From Rallus limicola (taxonomy: Eukaryota > Chordata > Aves > Gruiformes > Rallidae), in the NCBI GenBank assembly GCA_022605955.1, contig JAKCOZ010000001.1:99108211-99172210 (forward strand): a stretch of 64,000 bases of DNA. Reading direction: 5' to 3'. Each line of letters opens with the position of its first letter. Position 1 is the first letter of the stretch. The position numbers were made by a program, and so were the translations under genes. The notes below the pieces were generated by a model that did no database searches, was not told where the DNA came from, and worked only from the letters and a program-made list of their open reading frames with translations. Shown here piece by piece: positions 10,435-23,119 of this stretch.

Positions 10435-11560
10435 ATCATAGAATCATACAATAGCCCATGTTGGAATAGAACTTGAAAGATCCTCTGGCCCAGTCTTTCA
10501 TGGGAAACAGCCTAAATAAGATCATACTGCACCCTTTCCGCTCACACGCTGAAAACCTCCAGAGAGGCAGACTTAACCACATCCCTGGGGAGGTTGTTCC
10601 AGTGATTGATTGTTCTCACTGAAAACAATTTCTTTCTTATATTAAAATGAAAACTCTCCCAGTACTGTGTGTGCCTATTGCCTCTTGTCTTCTCCATGTG
10701 AGTCCTTCTGGAAAAAGAGCCTCTATCCTCTTTGAAACACCCTTTAAGTACTGGAATACTGTGATGAGTACCCGCCAACCATTCTCTTCTTCAGGAAGAA
10801 AAGACTAATGTCTTCAGTCTTTCTGCATAGGTTAAGTTCACAAGGCCTTTTATCATATTTATGGCCCTCCTTTGGACCCTCTTCAGTCTGGTTTTGTCTT
10901 TTTTTTAATTGTGGGGACAAAGATTTGACACAGCCCACCAGATATGACCTAACAAGTGCTGAGTACAGTGGAATGGTCATGACTCTCTGCTAGATCCTGG
11001 ATGCAGCCCAGAATCCAATTTGTTTTTGTTTCTGCAATGTCACACTCCTGACTCCTCATCAGCTTGTTATCTACCAGGAACTCCTGGTCTCTTTCAGCAA
11101 GTCTGCTCCCTAGCCACAGATTCTAACCTGTACTGGGATTTTCACTTGCCTTGTTAAAATTCATACTGTTCTTGCTAGCCCATTCTTCCAACCTGCCTAG
11201 GTTATCTCTAAGGTATCTGTCCCTTTTAAAATTTTCATCTTAGCACTCAGTTTAATGTCATCAGCAAGCTTTGTGAAAGTGCTTTCAATCCTACCATCCA
11301 GACCATATTTGAAAATTCTGAACATTGTGGAATCCAGTATTTATCCCCGAGGGACCCCACTTTACTCAGGCTTCCAGCCTGAGTAAAAAAAACCCTTTAT
11401 CACCACTCTCCTGAGTATGACCTGTTAGACAACTTCCTATTCATCTCACAGAACATCAATCCAGTCAGTATTTTGCCAGTTTGTCCAGGAGAAGGTTGTG
11501 GGAAGCTGTATCAAATTCTTTATTGAAATATCTGTAAAATACAAAACCCACTTCTTCTAT
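10435..11560 (-). mobile_element. CR1 LINE, about 1.1 kb, antisense
   Basis: An old 5'-truncated copy starts at 'ATCATAGAATCATACAATAG'. The minus-strand frame at 10542-10778 reads ORF2 C-terminal wording (RTINHWNNLPRDVV). Further on, antisense phrases such as 'CAGCTTGTTATCTACCAGGA' and 'TATTTATCCCCGAGGGACCC' mark the region downstream of and inside the reverse transcriptase, ending near 11560 in antisense of the start of the palm domain. There are many stops and indels. It contains a hairpin at 11361-11387. Confidence 0.88.
11361..11387. repeat. Perfect hairpin, 12-base arms
   Basis: TTTACTCAGGCT (11361-11372), a 3-base loop TCC, then the exact reverse complement (11376-11387), sits inside the old CR1. 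It is followed by a run of eight A. Confidence 0.9.
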
Positions 11561-12010
11561 AGACAGCTAACTTATGGGATACCATTAAATTTACTTATTT
11601 TATGACATTAAAAATCGACTTCTGATCCCATAAACAGTTACTATATTGGTAATTAAACTTACTTGATTCAGGCTAAAATTAAGTGGATAAGATTAATGTA
11701 TTCTACAGATGTTTAGATTTGCCCATCAAAGGAACAATCCCCTGTCATCAAGAGCTAAGTAAATAAATGTTTTAGTTCTTTAGGCCTTCAAATTACTGAT
11801 CCTGAAAGTTGCCAAAGAAAGGATCTTTAGTTCTGGAACAGATTTCAGAAGGTATTGAAAGATCCTGCATCTCTGTCTCAGCTTTCATTCATGTCCTGAA
11901 TGACGTAATTAGGAAGGAATACATTTCTGACTGGAGCATGTTGCTTGGAGTGAGTAGCCTACAGAAAAAGGAGCAGAGATGTAGTAGACAATGAATCCTG
12001 CTGCAGAACT
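11561..12010. other. AT-rich unique sequence
   Basis: Nothing recognisable was found up to the LTR that starts at 12011. Confidence 0.55.
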
Positions 12011-13164
12011 TGTGGTGATTTGACCCTGGCTGGAGGCCAGATGCCCACCAAAGTCATTCTATCACTCCCCTTTTCATCTGGACTGGGGAGAAAATATATA
12101 TTGAGAGGTATAGGAGTCATGGGCACAACAGACTCAACAGCGAAGAAAGGAAAGAAAACTCTCTAATTGATGACACTGCACTGCACACGCAGTGACACCA
12201 GAGTTGGGTAATGAGAAGTGTGACCAGAGCTTAAAGCACCTTCCCCCACCCCTCCCTTCTTAGCAGACTTCACTTTAGTCATGATTTCTCTCCCTTCTTC
12301 CCCCTTCTCCCCCCCCCCCCCCCCCCCCCGCATTGTGGTATGGGGAGGGGCAGGGAGTGGAGGAAACGGGAGTTTTTGGTCAGTTCCTCAATAAGTTGGT
12401 TTCCTTCCTAGCCTGGGGACACACAACATTCTTCACATCCTTCCCCTCCTCCAGTGTGGGGTCCCACCCACAGGAGACAGTCCTTCATTAACTTCTCTAA
12501 CATGAGTCCTTTCCCACGGGGCTTCAGCTCTTCACCAACTGCCCCAGGGTGGGTCACTGCTATGGCGGGCAGTAATAAATCATAGAATGTCTCTCAGGAT
12601 CTCAGACCCAGACTGCTCCAGCCTAGTCCTCTGTGTCCCTTCTGATGTAGGTCTCTCTGTCTCTCCATGTCTGTCTCTCTCCATGGGCTGCAAGTGCTGG
12701 CAGACACTTTTTCCAATGCAGGTCACGGTGTCCTCCATTTGTTTCCACCCACTTCAGTGTGGGTCCTCTCCATGGATTGCAGGTGAGGTCTTTACTTCCT
12801 CTCCTCTTCCATGCGCTGCTGGGGGACACCCACTCCACTGTGGTCTGCTCCATAGGATACTGGGGCATGTTTCTCTCCAGCACCTGGAGTACACCTCCTT
12901 GGGGCCTGAACAGTTTCTTACATCTTCTCACTCCCTTCTCTTGTGGCAAAAAGTGTCTCCTTGCAGTTTTTTCCTCCTAAATGTGATTCCCAGAGGTGCT
13001 ATGACCATCGTTGATGGGCTTGGACTTGATTAGCAGTGGGTCCAGCCTTGAGTCGGCTGGTGTTTGCTCTGTGGGGCCTGCAGAGAGCTTCTGGCCGCTG
13101 CTTGCAGAAGCCACCCCTGCAGACCCCCTCCTCCAACAGAACCCAACCATGCAAAACCGCAACA
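12011..13164 (-). mobile_element. Full-length solo LTR, avian ERV family B
   Basis: A long LTR of about 1.15 kb is read here in antisense. Its 3' terminus is at 12011 ('TGTGGTGATTTGACCCTGG' on the plus strand) and its 5' terminus near 13164 ('CATGCAAAACCGCAACA'). The centre carries several degenerate copies of a 'CTCCAGTGTGGGGTCCCACC' type phrase, which recurs in the copies at 23120 and 45745. The flanks GAACT and GAGCC could be a decayed 5-base target duplication, but two of five bases differ. The 148-residue plus-strand ORF and its neighbours are LTR sequence, not genes. The family assignment is from memory. Confidence 0.88.
12309..12329 (+). repeat. Homopolymer of 21 C
   Basis: An uninterrupted C run lies inside the family B LTR. 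The related copy at 23120 has only a short CCCCCAC at the same point, so the run expanded after the copies separated. Confidence 0.93.
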
Positions 13165-13395
13165 GAGCCATAGGGAGTGCAGCATGTGGATGGATGGGTG
13201 GTCGACACTAAATTGTCAGTAACATGTGATGGAGGCAGAAGTATTGACTATTGGTACATAACTTAAAAGAAACATAACACTGAAGCCTAAGTTCCTTCAG
13301 CTTCCAATGAAAAGCAGAAGTAATGTTACCTGCCCTGAATATACTTTTCACTTGGTCTAAACAATCCTACCTTTCCAAGCAATTTTATGATAGTC

Positions 13396-13837
13396 TTAGA
13401 ATCATAGAATCACAGAAATGTTTGATTGGAAAGGATCTTTATAGGACATCTAGTCCAATCCCCTGCAGAGAACAGACACATCTTCAATTAGATCAAGTTG
13501 CTCACCGCCCCATCCTACTTGACCACAAATGTTTACAGGGATGGGGCATCTATCACCTCTCTGTGCAACCTATTCCAGTGTTTTTTCATCTACATTAAAA
13601 AACCCCCAAAAATTTCCTTCAATCTAGTCTGAGTCTATGCACGTTTACTTTAAAAAAACATTCCCTCTTGTCTTATTGCTACAGGTTCTGCTAAATAATT
13701 TGAACCCATCTTTCTTATAAGCTCCTTTGAAGTTTTGAAAGGCCACAGTGAGGTCTCCCCAGAGCCTCTCTATTGCTGGACGAACAAGCCCAACTCTCAC
13801 AGTCCTTCCTGATATGAGACCCCTCCTCGTAGAAGTG
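13396..13837 (-). mobile_element. CR1 LINE, 3' part, antisense
   Basis: Starts with 'TTAGAATCATAGAATCACAG' and runs through 'GACATCTAGTCCAATCCCC' to the antisense of the ORF2 C-terminus ('GTGAGGTCTCCCCAGAGCC' near 13750). It is a diverged, 5'-truncated copy. Confidence 0.92.
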
Positions 13838-15506
13838 TCTTGACTGTGGCAGCTTCTCCTTTTACAGTGATAACAGCAATACGGATGGGTTATAAACAGT
13901 TTCCTGCTGCTTGTGTACAGTAATTTTTAACTACTCCTTTTTCTAGGAGGCTATTAAGATGAAACAATAGGGGCTCATTCTCCACAGAAAATACACATCT
14001 ACATTTTTTTAGTACAAGCCCATCATGTGACTTCTTTTAATAAAGATTAAACCTTCTAATTCATCACTTCACTTGTATTCAATGTTGACGTAAAATATCA
14101 GAGAAAAAGGTTATAAGTCTGGGGAAAACTTGACACTCATTTAATCTCTAATTTTCTCTGTCACCCAACTACAGATAATGCATTATTAAGTCATATTTTG
14201 GAATCTACTTTTAAAAGGATTCTCTGTACTATAAAGACAAAAGTAAGAAAACTTTTAGCCAGGTATTAGGAGGAGGAACTAATTATGTGATCAGAGTAGA
14301 TTCTAGCTGCATGCAGGAAAACATCTCAAGCATTAAGAATACTCTGATAGAATTTCACTTTCTGGGCCAAAGAGAGATTGATGACCTAACTTTCTGGTTA
14401 GGACACACTCAGCTAGCCTGAATGTTTATCAAAAATGCCAAGTGGATGGAGTTGATATGAGCGTCTGAGGTGCCCTGGAAAGCATACTGAGCATCCATAA
14501 CATTGTACATTTTATTAGCACTGCCTTTGCAAGGCCATTTTATTATTTTTTTTTTTCCCCAATGCAAGGTAATATGAATTTTATTAACCTGTTACTAAAG
14601 CTTACTTTACCTATTTTATTTTGCCCTGTTTTGGATGAAATCTATTAATGTTTTAACTGAAGAATGTTTACTTTTTTGGGAACTCTCACACAGGGCATAT
14701 TTGTCTGAATTCTGAAAATAGATTCCCAGAAGATTCTATACTGAACTAAGTAAATAGGAAATGGCATTTCATATCCTTTAAATCTGAAGCATAATTTAAA
14801 GTGATTTTTGAATTGTGATTAAATGAAGTTAACAGAAGTTCCATCTTCAAAAGGAAGTGTTTTTTGCTTGAGGGAGGGTTTTTTAAAATCTAAATTTCTT
14901 CCTGTGCAAACTTACTGAAACTACTCAGTGATTTTTAACTGAACTGAGCTTTTGGATGCTACATTCTTAGCCAGAAAAAAATTCTTCCACTTCTGATGAA
15001 CCTGCTGTGCATAGAGGAATCAGGCTGTTGTTCAGCATGTATGCTATACAGTGAAATAGAAATCACTCCCTGCTTAATCTTTTCCAAGAACTACAGATAT
15101 TATTTAAATAAATTCCCTAAGAAGAAAGTAAATAGTTTTATGTCACTTTATAGTTGGAAAGAGTAAAGACAATTATATGGCAAAGCACAAAGCCCATGCA
15201 ACCATAGCAAATAGGTATATTGAGGCAAAACCTTTTTTTTTTTTAAAAAAAAGAGATATTACAAATATGTATGTTTTCTTTGCTAAAATGTGGGTTTATT
15301 TTAATTAGTTCCTTTATTACATTAGTCCTGCATGTGTACTTTAATTTTGCTTGAACACAAAACCCTCTGGAATTTCACATTATAAGCATTTGTTGTTTTT
15401 TTAAGATTTTGCCAAGTTTGCTACAGATGAGATACAGTAAAAATGTACCCCAGTATAATATTAGCCGACTATAGAAGACTGTCTTGAACACTTCTTATAT
15501 TAAAGA
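13838..15506. other. AT-rich unique sequence
   Basis: No gene or known repeat was recognised. There is a short poly-T run near 14545. Confidence 0.55.
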
Positions 15507-15590
15507 TTCTCTTCTCTTCTCTTCTCTTCTCTTCTCTTCTCTTCTCTTCTCTTCTCTTCTCTTCTCTTCTCTTCTCTTCTCTTCTCTCCT
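15507..15590 (+). repeat. (CTTCT)n microsatellite
   Basis: About 16 tandem units of a pentanucleotide form 84 uninterrupted pyrimidines. The array is nearly perfect, with the last units varied. Confidence 0.97.
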
Positions 15591-17400
15591 ATTCTAATTA
15601 TTGATCCATGCACGTCTATACATTAGGTTCAGCTTTTTCTTCAATAGGCTTGGAGAAAGCTCTTATGAACTCTGACATCATTATATGCTGCTGAAGCAGT
15701 GTTTCCCATTGCAATGTGAAATTTTGTATGCAGGTATTGAGCAGCATGCTCAAATGGAGCAAATTACTCTATCTGAATGGCTATCTATTAATCAGTAAGA
15801 CCTACTGATTACCTTGAAAACGTACCTCACACAAACCCCTTTTAACAGTTTGAATGTTTGGTACGCAGTGGTTGAATATTTTTTCCATGCAGAATGCACT
15901 TCCTCCTTCCTCTTGTTCATTAGGTCAGTATTTGAGGAAAACCTGCCTAGTGTCTAAAAAAAGGCATCACATTTGAGCTTTGTCTTGCTGTCATATTTGG
16001 GGCCATGTCATGGAGAAAGAAACAACATGAAGTTGTTTTCTATGCAAGCAGTATTCTCTTTGTGATAAATACCTGTTTCATGTACAAAGTTTTTTTTCTA
16101 AGCCTGGAAACAAAATATTAGCAAGCCATTGCTGATAATTCCTACATTAAGTGTAGGAATGAAAGAAGGAGCAAACACAAATATGATATACACATGGAAG
16201 CACGTGGTTAAAAAGTACATAACCCCATCTTTACTGAGAACTTTTTACCTTTGCAGTGCCAGTTTAACCTTGACACAGGGCAATTATGCGTAGAATAAGT
16301 AAGAAACTCAGGTTTTAGTATTCAGAAAGTTATTTATATTTATGTTATGTTCTAATGCTCTTATTTGGATCATGATTTAAACAAAGATATTTTATGGCTA
16401 TTTGAGATGACTGTTATTTACTGGGAATAGTTATGATAAATGACATTGAAAATGTATATGATTGGAATACAGAATGCTGCAACTAAAAATAGATGCAGCC
16501 AAAAAGCCTAGGGGCTTGTTTGTTATGCTGGAATAAAGATAATGCCTAAGTGTCCAGTTTTGTAATAATAAGTAGCAATGAAAGGAATATAACATACTTT
16601 ATCCTAACTTCAGAAAGGATATTTTACTTCTTATCAATGCCATGAAATGTACTCCCTGTTATTAATATCTGATAGCCTGTCCCTATGCAATGAATCAGTT
16701 CTCTCAGTAAACTGTAAAACACCCACAGCATCTCTCAAAAAAAAAAAGCAGCATAATAAATGGGCAACTAATAGGTACATAAAAAATATACTTCTTAACT
16801 CCACTCATCCTGAAAACAAACCTTATGAATGTCAAAACAGAATATCATTTCAGAATTTATTTTGAAAGATTACATTCAGAATTGAACATCAGAGAATTTA
16901 GTCAGTCAGTTCATCTGTATTTTAAGCCCTTGTTCTCAAAGACTATAGGTGTTAAATACTATTATATATGCATTTAAATACATATGCTTTAAGAGCTTTC
17001 AAATGCTTGTCTGAGATGTCACAAAAGTAAATAATTATGTATCTTTTAACCCCTTCAGTTCATTCCTTAGTACTTCTTTGAATTCCATTTATTTTTGAGA
17101 TGTGTTTGTCTATTATAAAACCATAGTTGAAGCTGATGTTTAAGAACTACAGTATAGGTATATGAGCCAAAGGATCTTCAGGCACCCTGGAAAAGAATGA
17201 ATATAAAGTTATCTGATAAACTGTTTAACAGTGCTACTCTTAAAGAAGTTTTAACAACATACTAGCAAATATATTAGATTTTTGTAAACTATTTTGAAGT
17301 TGCTAGGTCATCTTTAGTCAATAAATTTCTTCTGACTGAAGATATAATTAGTACTTGGAATAATAAGACTCTACTAAAAAGATCCTTAAACTCATATGTG
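15591..17400. other. AT-rich unique sequence
   Basis: Nothing recognisable was found except a small hairpin at 16138-16160 with 9-base arms and a 5-base loop. Confidence 0.55.
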
Positions 17401-17649
17401 CTGGTTTTTGGGTTTGGTTGGTTGGTTTTTTTTAATCACTTGTCTTTACGCTTCGTACAGGATTTTATCTCATTTTTACACCAATATTTATTTACTACAG
17501 GTTACCAGGTCCTCACAAATGCATTTGACTAAGTTGCTCAGAAGCAGGCTGTGATTCAAGTGCTTATTTTGCCTTAGAGTTTTCCTCCTGTCTGGGTGAC
17601 CTATAGCAGGGTTCCACCATAGTATCTGCTATACTGCATGCTGGAAGAC

Positions 17650-17794
17650 TGCAATAAGGACTCTTCAGTGCCTTCTCTTCTCCATGCTGAACAACACCAA
17701 CTCTCTCAACCTGTCTTCATAGAATACATGCTCCAGCCCTCTAATAATTTTTGTGGCCCTCCTATGGACTTGTTTCAACAGATCCATGTACTTC
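17650..17794 (-). mobile_element. CR1 LINE fragment, antisense
   Basis: Antisense ORF2 C-terminal wording is visible, for example 'GTGGCCCTCCTATGGACTTG' near 17753 and 'CAACTCTCTCAACCTGTCTT' near 17700. It ends exactly where an LTR begins, so it was probably split or truncated by that insertion. Confidence 0.88.
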
Positions 17795-17950
17795 TGTGGT
17801 GGTTTGACCCTGGCTGAAGTCATAGGCCCACACAAGTTGCTCTATCACTTCCCTTTTCAGCTGGACAGGAAAGAAAATATATATTGAGAGGCTCAGAAGT
17901 TGAGATAAGGACGGGGAGAGATCATTCTGCAATTAGTGTCACAGGCACTC
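17795..17950 (-). mobile_element. LTR family B, 3' end fragment
   Basis: Begins on the plus strand with 'TGTGGTGGTTTGACCCTGGC', the antisense of the LTR 3' terminus, and follows the 12011 and 23120 copies for about 155 bases (including GAAAATATATATTGAGAGGC) before it stops. The rest of the LTR is missing. Confidence 0.92.
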
Positions 17951-19782
17951 TTACTTTACATTCTATGCATTTCATTATTTTTTTCTTTTTTTCTCCCAAA
18001 GTAAGTTTTGCTTAAGGACCAGAAATATAATATTTTAAACTCAAAATAATAACAGTATTATTTTTCCTTTTTCCTTTTCTGCCAAACCTTTTAAATTTCT
18101 TTTCTTCCATTGTAATGAATAAACTGTTTTGTAGACCCAGTATGCTGAAATTATTTGAAAAGGTCATCTTTGGGAAGTAGTGAACACATTTTGAAAAAAG
18201 ACTGAGTTTAAATATGCTAGCATGCTGGGGGGTTTTGCAGGAGTTTATTGTTTGTTTGGGTTTTTTTTTTGATGTGTGAATGCAATTTTACTGTATCAGA
18301 GACTTTGTTAATGTGTATTAGGCAAGGTAAACAAAACCTTATTAGAACATATTTTTTCCTAGAGTCAATATTATAAAATATTTTACTCTGTAAGTATCTT
18401 TTTTTAACTATTATACTCTTTTTTGTCCATTAACAAAATATAAAATACAGTTAAGATATTGATGTAGAAACCTTTCCTTAGTATCCCACACACTGAAGTA
18501 TTACCAACACCTTGGGGTTTTATTGTGCCTCCAATCTATATGCATGTATGGCAAGCTTTTTATTATTCTTTTCCTCCTACTGCATCTGCTCTGGCAGTTA
18601 TCAGACATTTTTCAATCATACTGATAAAAGTGTTTTCGTGAGGTAAGTGTATTTTGTTACAGATTGAAGGTCCACCTTTCTGTTTAAAATATGGAATAGT
18701 AGACACGTTTTCTTTCAGTACATCTCCTTCCTGCCTAGCTTAATTTCCACATAATTCATCCTACTAGCTACAAGAAAGCAGCACAATCTTTCATACTCCA
18801 GATAATTTTTATTTTTTTTTCAAAGTTAGAGAATGTATGCAAGGTACTACAAGTTACTTGGGAACTGGATCTTTATCATACATGTAAAATATCCAAAAGT
18901 ATAATGTATTAAAAGGAGATTAATCAAGAATGACCTGGAAAATAGGCAGAGACTTAAACTGCAGCCAGCTTGGCTCCTGTATGTCAGTAGTTGAAACTTT
19001 ACAAGTCATAAAAAAACTCCTGATACATACATTGAAACAAATTACAGGTAAATTCACAAACTATGGGTCCAGTAAAAAAACACCCCAAAATGCAAGTTTT
19101 CTCTTTTTTAATTTATTTAATTGCTACAGTGTAAAAGTAAAACAGAATAGGTAGATGCATTTAAAAAAGAAACAATTATTTTTCAAACAGTAATGGTGCC
19201 TCAAATTTAAAGATGAAACAATTATTGCTTAAATAAAAAATTTCATATATTGGAAAGATTTTCAGGTAGATACTGTATGTAAGCTTATTTTTCTGCATGC
19301 TTCAGTGGCTTGCTGGTGATGTAGCATAAGTGAAATTTTCAACAGATAGAAGTAATACAAAAGGATTAAATGACAGAATCAGGTGCCAGCAGTTTCACAA
19401 AATGAATTATCAGGAGGGTATAATGGAATAACTCTGTATTCTAAAGTTCAAGAAACGCAAATGTTGAATAACTCATGTGTTCACAGAACTGTGCATGTCA
19501 AAGACAAATTTGTGGAAAACACAAAAACACCATGAAGAGGATGACGGAGAAAAAAGTCCAGCAGAACTGGACTGAAAGGAGCTCATTCAAATCATCTGTC
19601 CATGAAAGAATATACATATTTAAAAAAAAAAGAAGCAACATAGAATCATATAGAAACAGCTAATGGTTCTTTAGGATTTTCAAATATATGTTGCCACAGT
19701 CTCTCCGAGATTCTCCTTCTATATTTTAATGTGTTCTCTCTACAAATGATATGACTAGTAACTCTCGTGGTGGGTTTTGAGG
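17951..19782. other. AT-rich unique sequence
   Basis: No gene or known repeat was recognised. A G/T-rich tract is at 18224-18270. Confidence 0.55.
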
Positions 19783-20247
<465 letters not shown>

Positions 20248-21593
20248 GATTGCTTATCTGCTGGGAACTGGACTTGCCACTTAACTCATTTCCGAAAAGT
20301 CACAGTTCATTCTGATATGAAAATTAATTTGTTCTATTTAAGTGGCATAATTTTGGTAGTAATTTCTCTGTGAGTTTAATGTTAATTTAGGGAATTTGAA
20401 CTTCAGTGTAAAATTTTGTCTTAACTCCGAAACGTTTACATCCTTCTAAAGTCTGTTGGCACTGGGGACACTTTATAAAAAGCAAAAATTCTGTTTGAAT
20501 TCACTGTCCTCTTTTTTATTCCACAGATTCTTCTTATTGGAAAGTGTATTCTTAGACAATGAAATTGTACTTGGTCTGATATCTAATTTTGTTTCAAAGT
20601 GCTTGCTTTAAGTTTTGTTGTAGTGATTTTTGGTAAGACCAATGTATTAGGGTATAAAGCTGCTAAAAACACAGTATTACTTTCAATTTGAATATTTCTA
20701 GTATGTGTATTTGGAGGTGGAAACAGAGAGATATAAGCATGCACAAGTGTTTGAGCCTTTTCTGCACTTTTGTGGACTCAAATAATTAATTATTTTTTTA
20801 AAAAAGCATTGCTGATATTGTTATTTTTCTAAATTTTACATCAATTTTGTTAACACTGCTTCTATTTGGCTTTCTTTTTTTTTTTTTTCAATCCATACTT
20901 TTGAAGCTGGGTAAATTAAAAAATTAAACTACTAAGAATCCAAGAGCTCAAACCCCTGAAAGTCATTTAGGAGACCTGGAGTGGTTTAGTTACAAATAGA
21001 TGCTCAGTTAACCACTTTGATATTTGCTATCAAATGCAGAATAAAACAATATAGGCCAATAAGGTCAAAATTAGCTGATAAGTGAAATAATATTAAAATA
21101 ATTAAATTAATATTTCTATGTTCTGATATCTACTCAGTTATCCTTGGGAGAAAAAAAAAAGTCAAGTAAAAAAAGTATCAAAAAGATTGAAATGAGGTTT
21201 ATAGGTTTGTTGTTAAACCGGAGTAATGTAAAACCTGACTTCTACAGGCTTATTTATTGTACATTAAAATGCTAATTATACTAAGTCTGTGTTAATGATG
21301 ATGCCAGAAGGGCAAAAGTTTGAATTACACTAATTAAATATAACCTAAAGGAAAGAAGAAAAAAGAAATCAAGCTTCTCTAAAGCTGAATATCTATAATT
21401 AAAATGAGAAGTCATGATAGAATGTAAATACAATATTATACAAATCTATAATGGGTAGATTGTGCTATAAAACATTTAATTATTAAATTTATATTTTAGA
21501 GGGTGTAATGATCCATTATATAAAGCTTGGAGCACATAAATTTGCATAGTTTCATACCTATGTAGAAAAACATCAGTAAACATATGTATACAT
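20248..21593. other. AT-rich unique sequence
   Basis: No gene or known repeat was recognised. There is a poly-T run near 20874-20889. Confidence 0.55.
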
Positions 21594-21654
21594 AGGGGTT
21601 GGACTCAATGATCTCTGGAGGTCCCTTACAACCCCTACAATTCTGTGAATCTGC
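21594..21654 (+). mobile_element. CR1 LINE, extreme 3' end only
   Basis: A 61-base fragment carries 'GGGTTGGACTCAATGATCTC', 'GGAGGTCCCTTACAACCCC' and the tail 'TACAATTCTGTGAATCTG'. It is among the shortest recognisable CR1 insertions, a severely 5'-truncated copy that is well preserved. Confidence 0.93.
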
Positions 21655-23119
21655 GTAATACATATGTATGTTTAGGCAAAGCAAGTATAGCAATATTACA
21701 CATATTTTCGAAAACCAGACCTTTTCCTTCTCTTGAACCCTGCTGTGAGATCCCCAGCAACAATAGTTTGAATCCTTATTGTGGACAAGCCAAAACTGAT
21801 CTCAGCTTAGACAAAACTCTCTCAACTGTTCTTGTTGAAAAGGAACTTGGCTTTAAAAGGAGCTTAGATTAATTCTTATGAAAAATGTGTGTAATATGAT
21901 TAAAAAGTTAAGAAATACTAAAGCTGTCACAAAGTTACAATACAGAATATATTAAAATTATGCTTTATTTCACCTTCTAGAAACTGTATATGGTGCATAA
22001 CATTTGTGTCAGTATGCCTTTCTTAATAACCCTATAGATATGATCAATATAACGTCTAAATAATACAAAACAGATATCATTAATGGTCTTACTTTCATCT
22101 AGGTTTTTAAATTGCAGAAAATTGAAATGGACACAAAGTTTGCTTCACTCAGAAGTTACATACAGTATTTGCAGGGCCCTTTTTGCAATGCAGTATCAAG
22201 GAAGGGAAGAGAAAAACAAAGTTTCTATTGGAGAATCCAATTTTTTTTTAGTTTCACAGAGGCTTTTACTATTCAAGTGGAAAAAAAAACCAAAACACAA
22301 AACCTCTTGTTTTTATAAACATTTTAGCAACTCAGAATAATTAAAATTTGAATGTAAGTAGTTGGAACTCTATAATGATGCAGAAATTGAGACAGAGTTT
22401 GAATTCAAATTGAAAAATAGGTATTACTTATTTTGTACAGAAAAAAAAAGGAGGAAAAATATCCCAGGACATGTAGGAAAAAACTTTAGATAATCTTGCA
22501 AAATTGTTAGATTTGGCATGGAACTATATGAAACTTCTTAAAAACTTCCATACTAGGTTTAAAAGTCTTGGGATTTGGATGGACTATCAGAATTCACTGC
22601 CCTTCCTTTGCATATTATATTGTCCTTGTCTGGTTTATGATATTCAAGAGGATAGAGCATCTGCAAAGAAAAATGCTGTCTTACTATAGTAGATTTCAGT
22701 GTTTCTACTTGATCAACATCTGTGATTATGCAGAAGAATCAACAGCAGAGTGGAGGCCATAAAAAGGCTGCCTATGTTCTAGTAAATGTACCCTCAGGAT
22801 ATCGTATCTTTAATATTTACTTAAAAGTTTTCTTATACTTCTAGAATTTATTTATAGAACTCAGAAAACAGTGTTGGCGGGGGAGTAGAAAATAAGAGAG
22901 GATAATTTATAAACTATAATGAAACATTCCAACAAGTATGAAATACTCCACTAAATGTATCTAAATCTTACATGTTCACTATTTCTGCTCATGTCCCTAC
23001 CATATTAAGAAAAATATGTGCAGTGTCCTCTCAGACAAGGGAGATACAACTTATTTACACTTCCTTAGGAAAAAGGGTTGGATCAGAGGATTAGGAGCAT
23101 ACAGTGGGGAAGAGAAAGA
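21655..23119. other. AT-rich unique sequence
   Basis: No gene or known repeat was recognised. Several A-rich runs occur (22245-22305, 22440-22460). Confidence 0.55.

Noticed and set aside
12006..13169. GAACT / GAGCC as a target duplication of the family B LTR
   Set aside because: Only three of five bases agree, so it is mentioned as weak and not relied on.
12587..13211. Open frames of 148 and 108 residues on opposite strands
   Set aside because: They lie entirely in the GC-rich family B LTR, and the related copies do not keep the frames.
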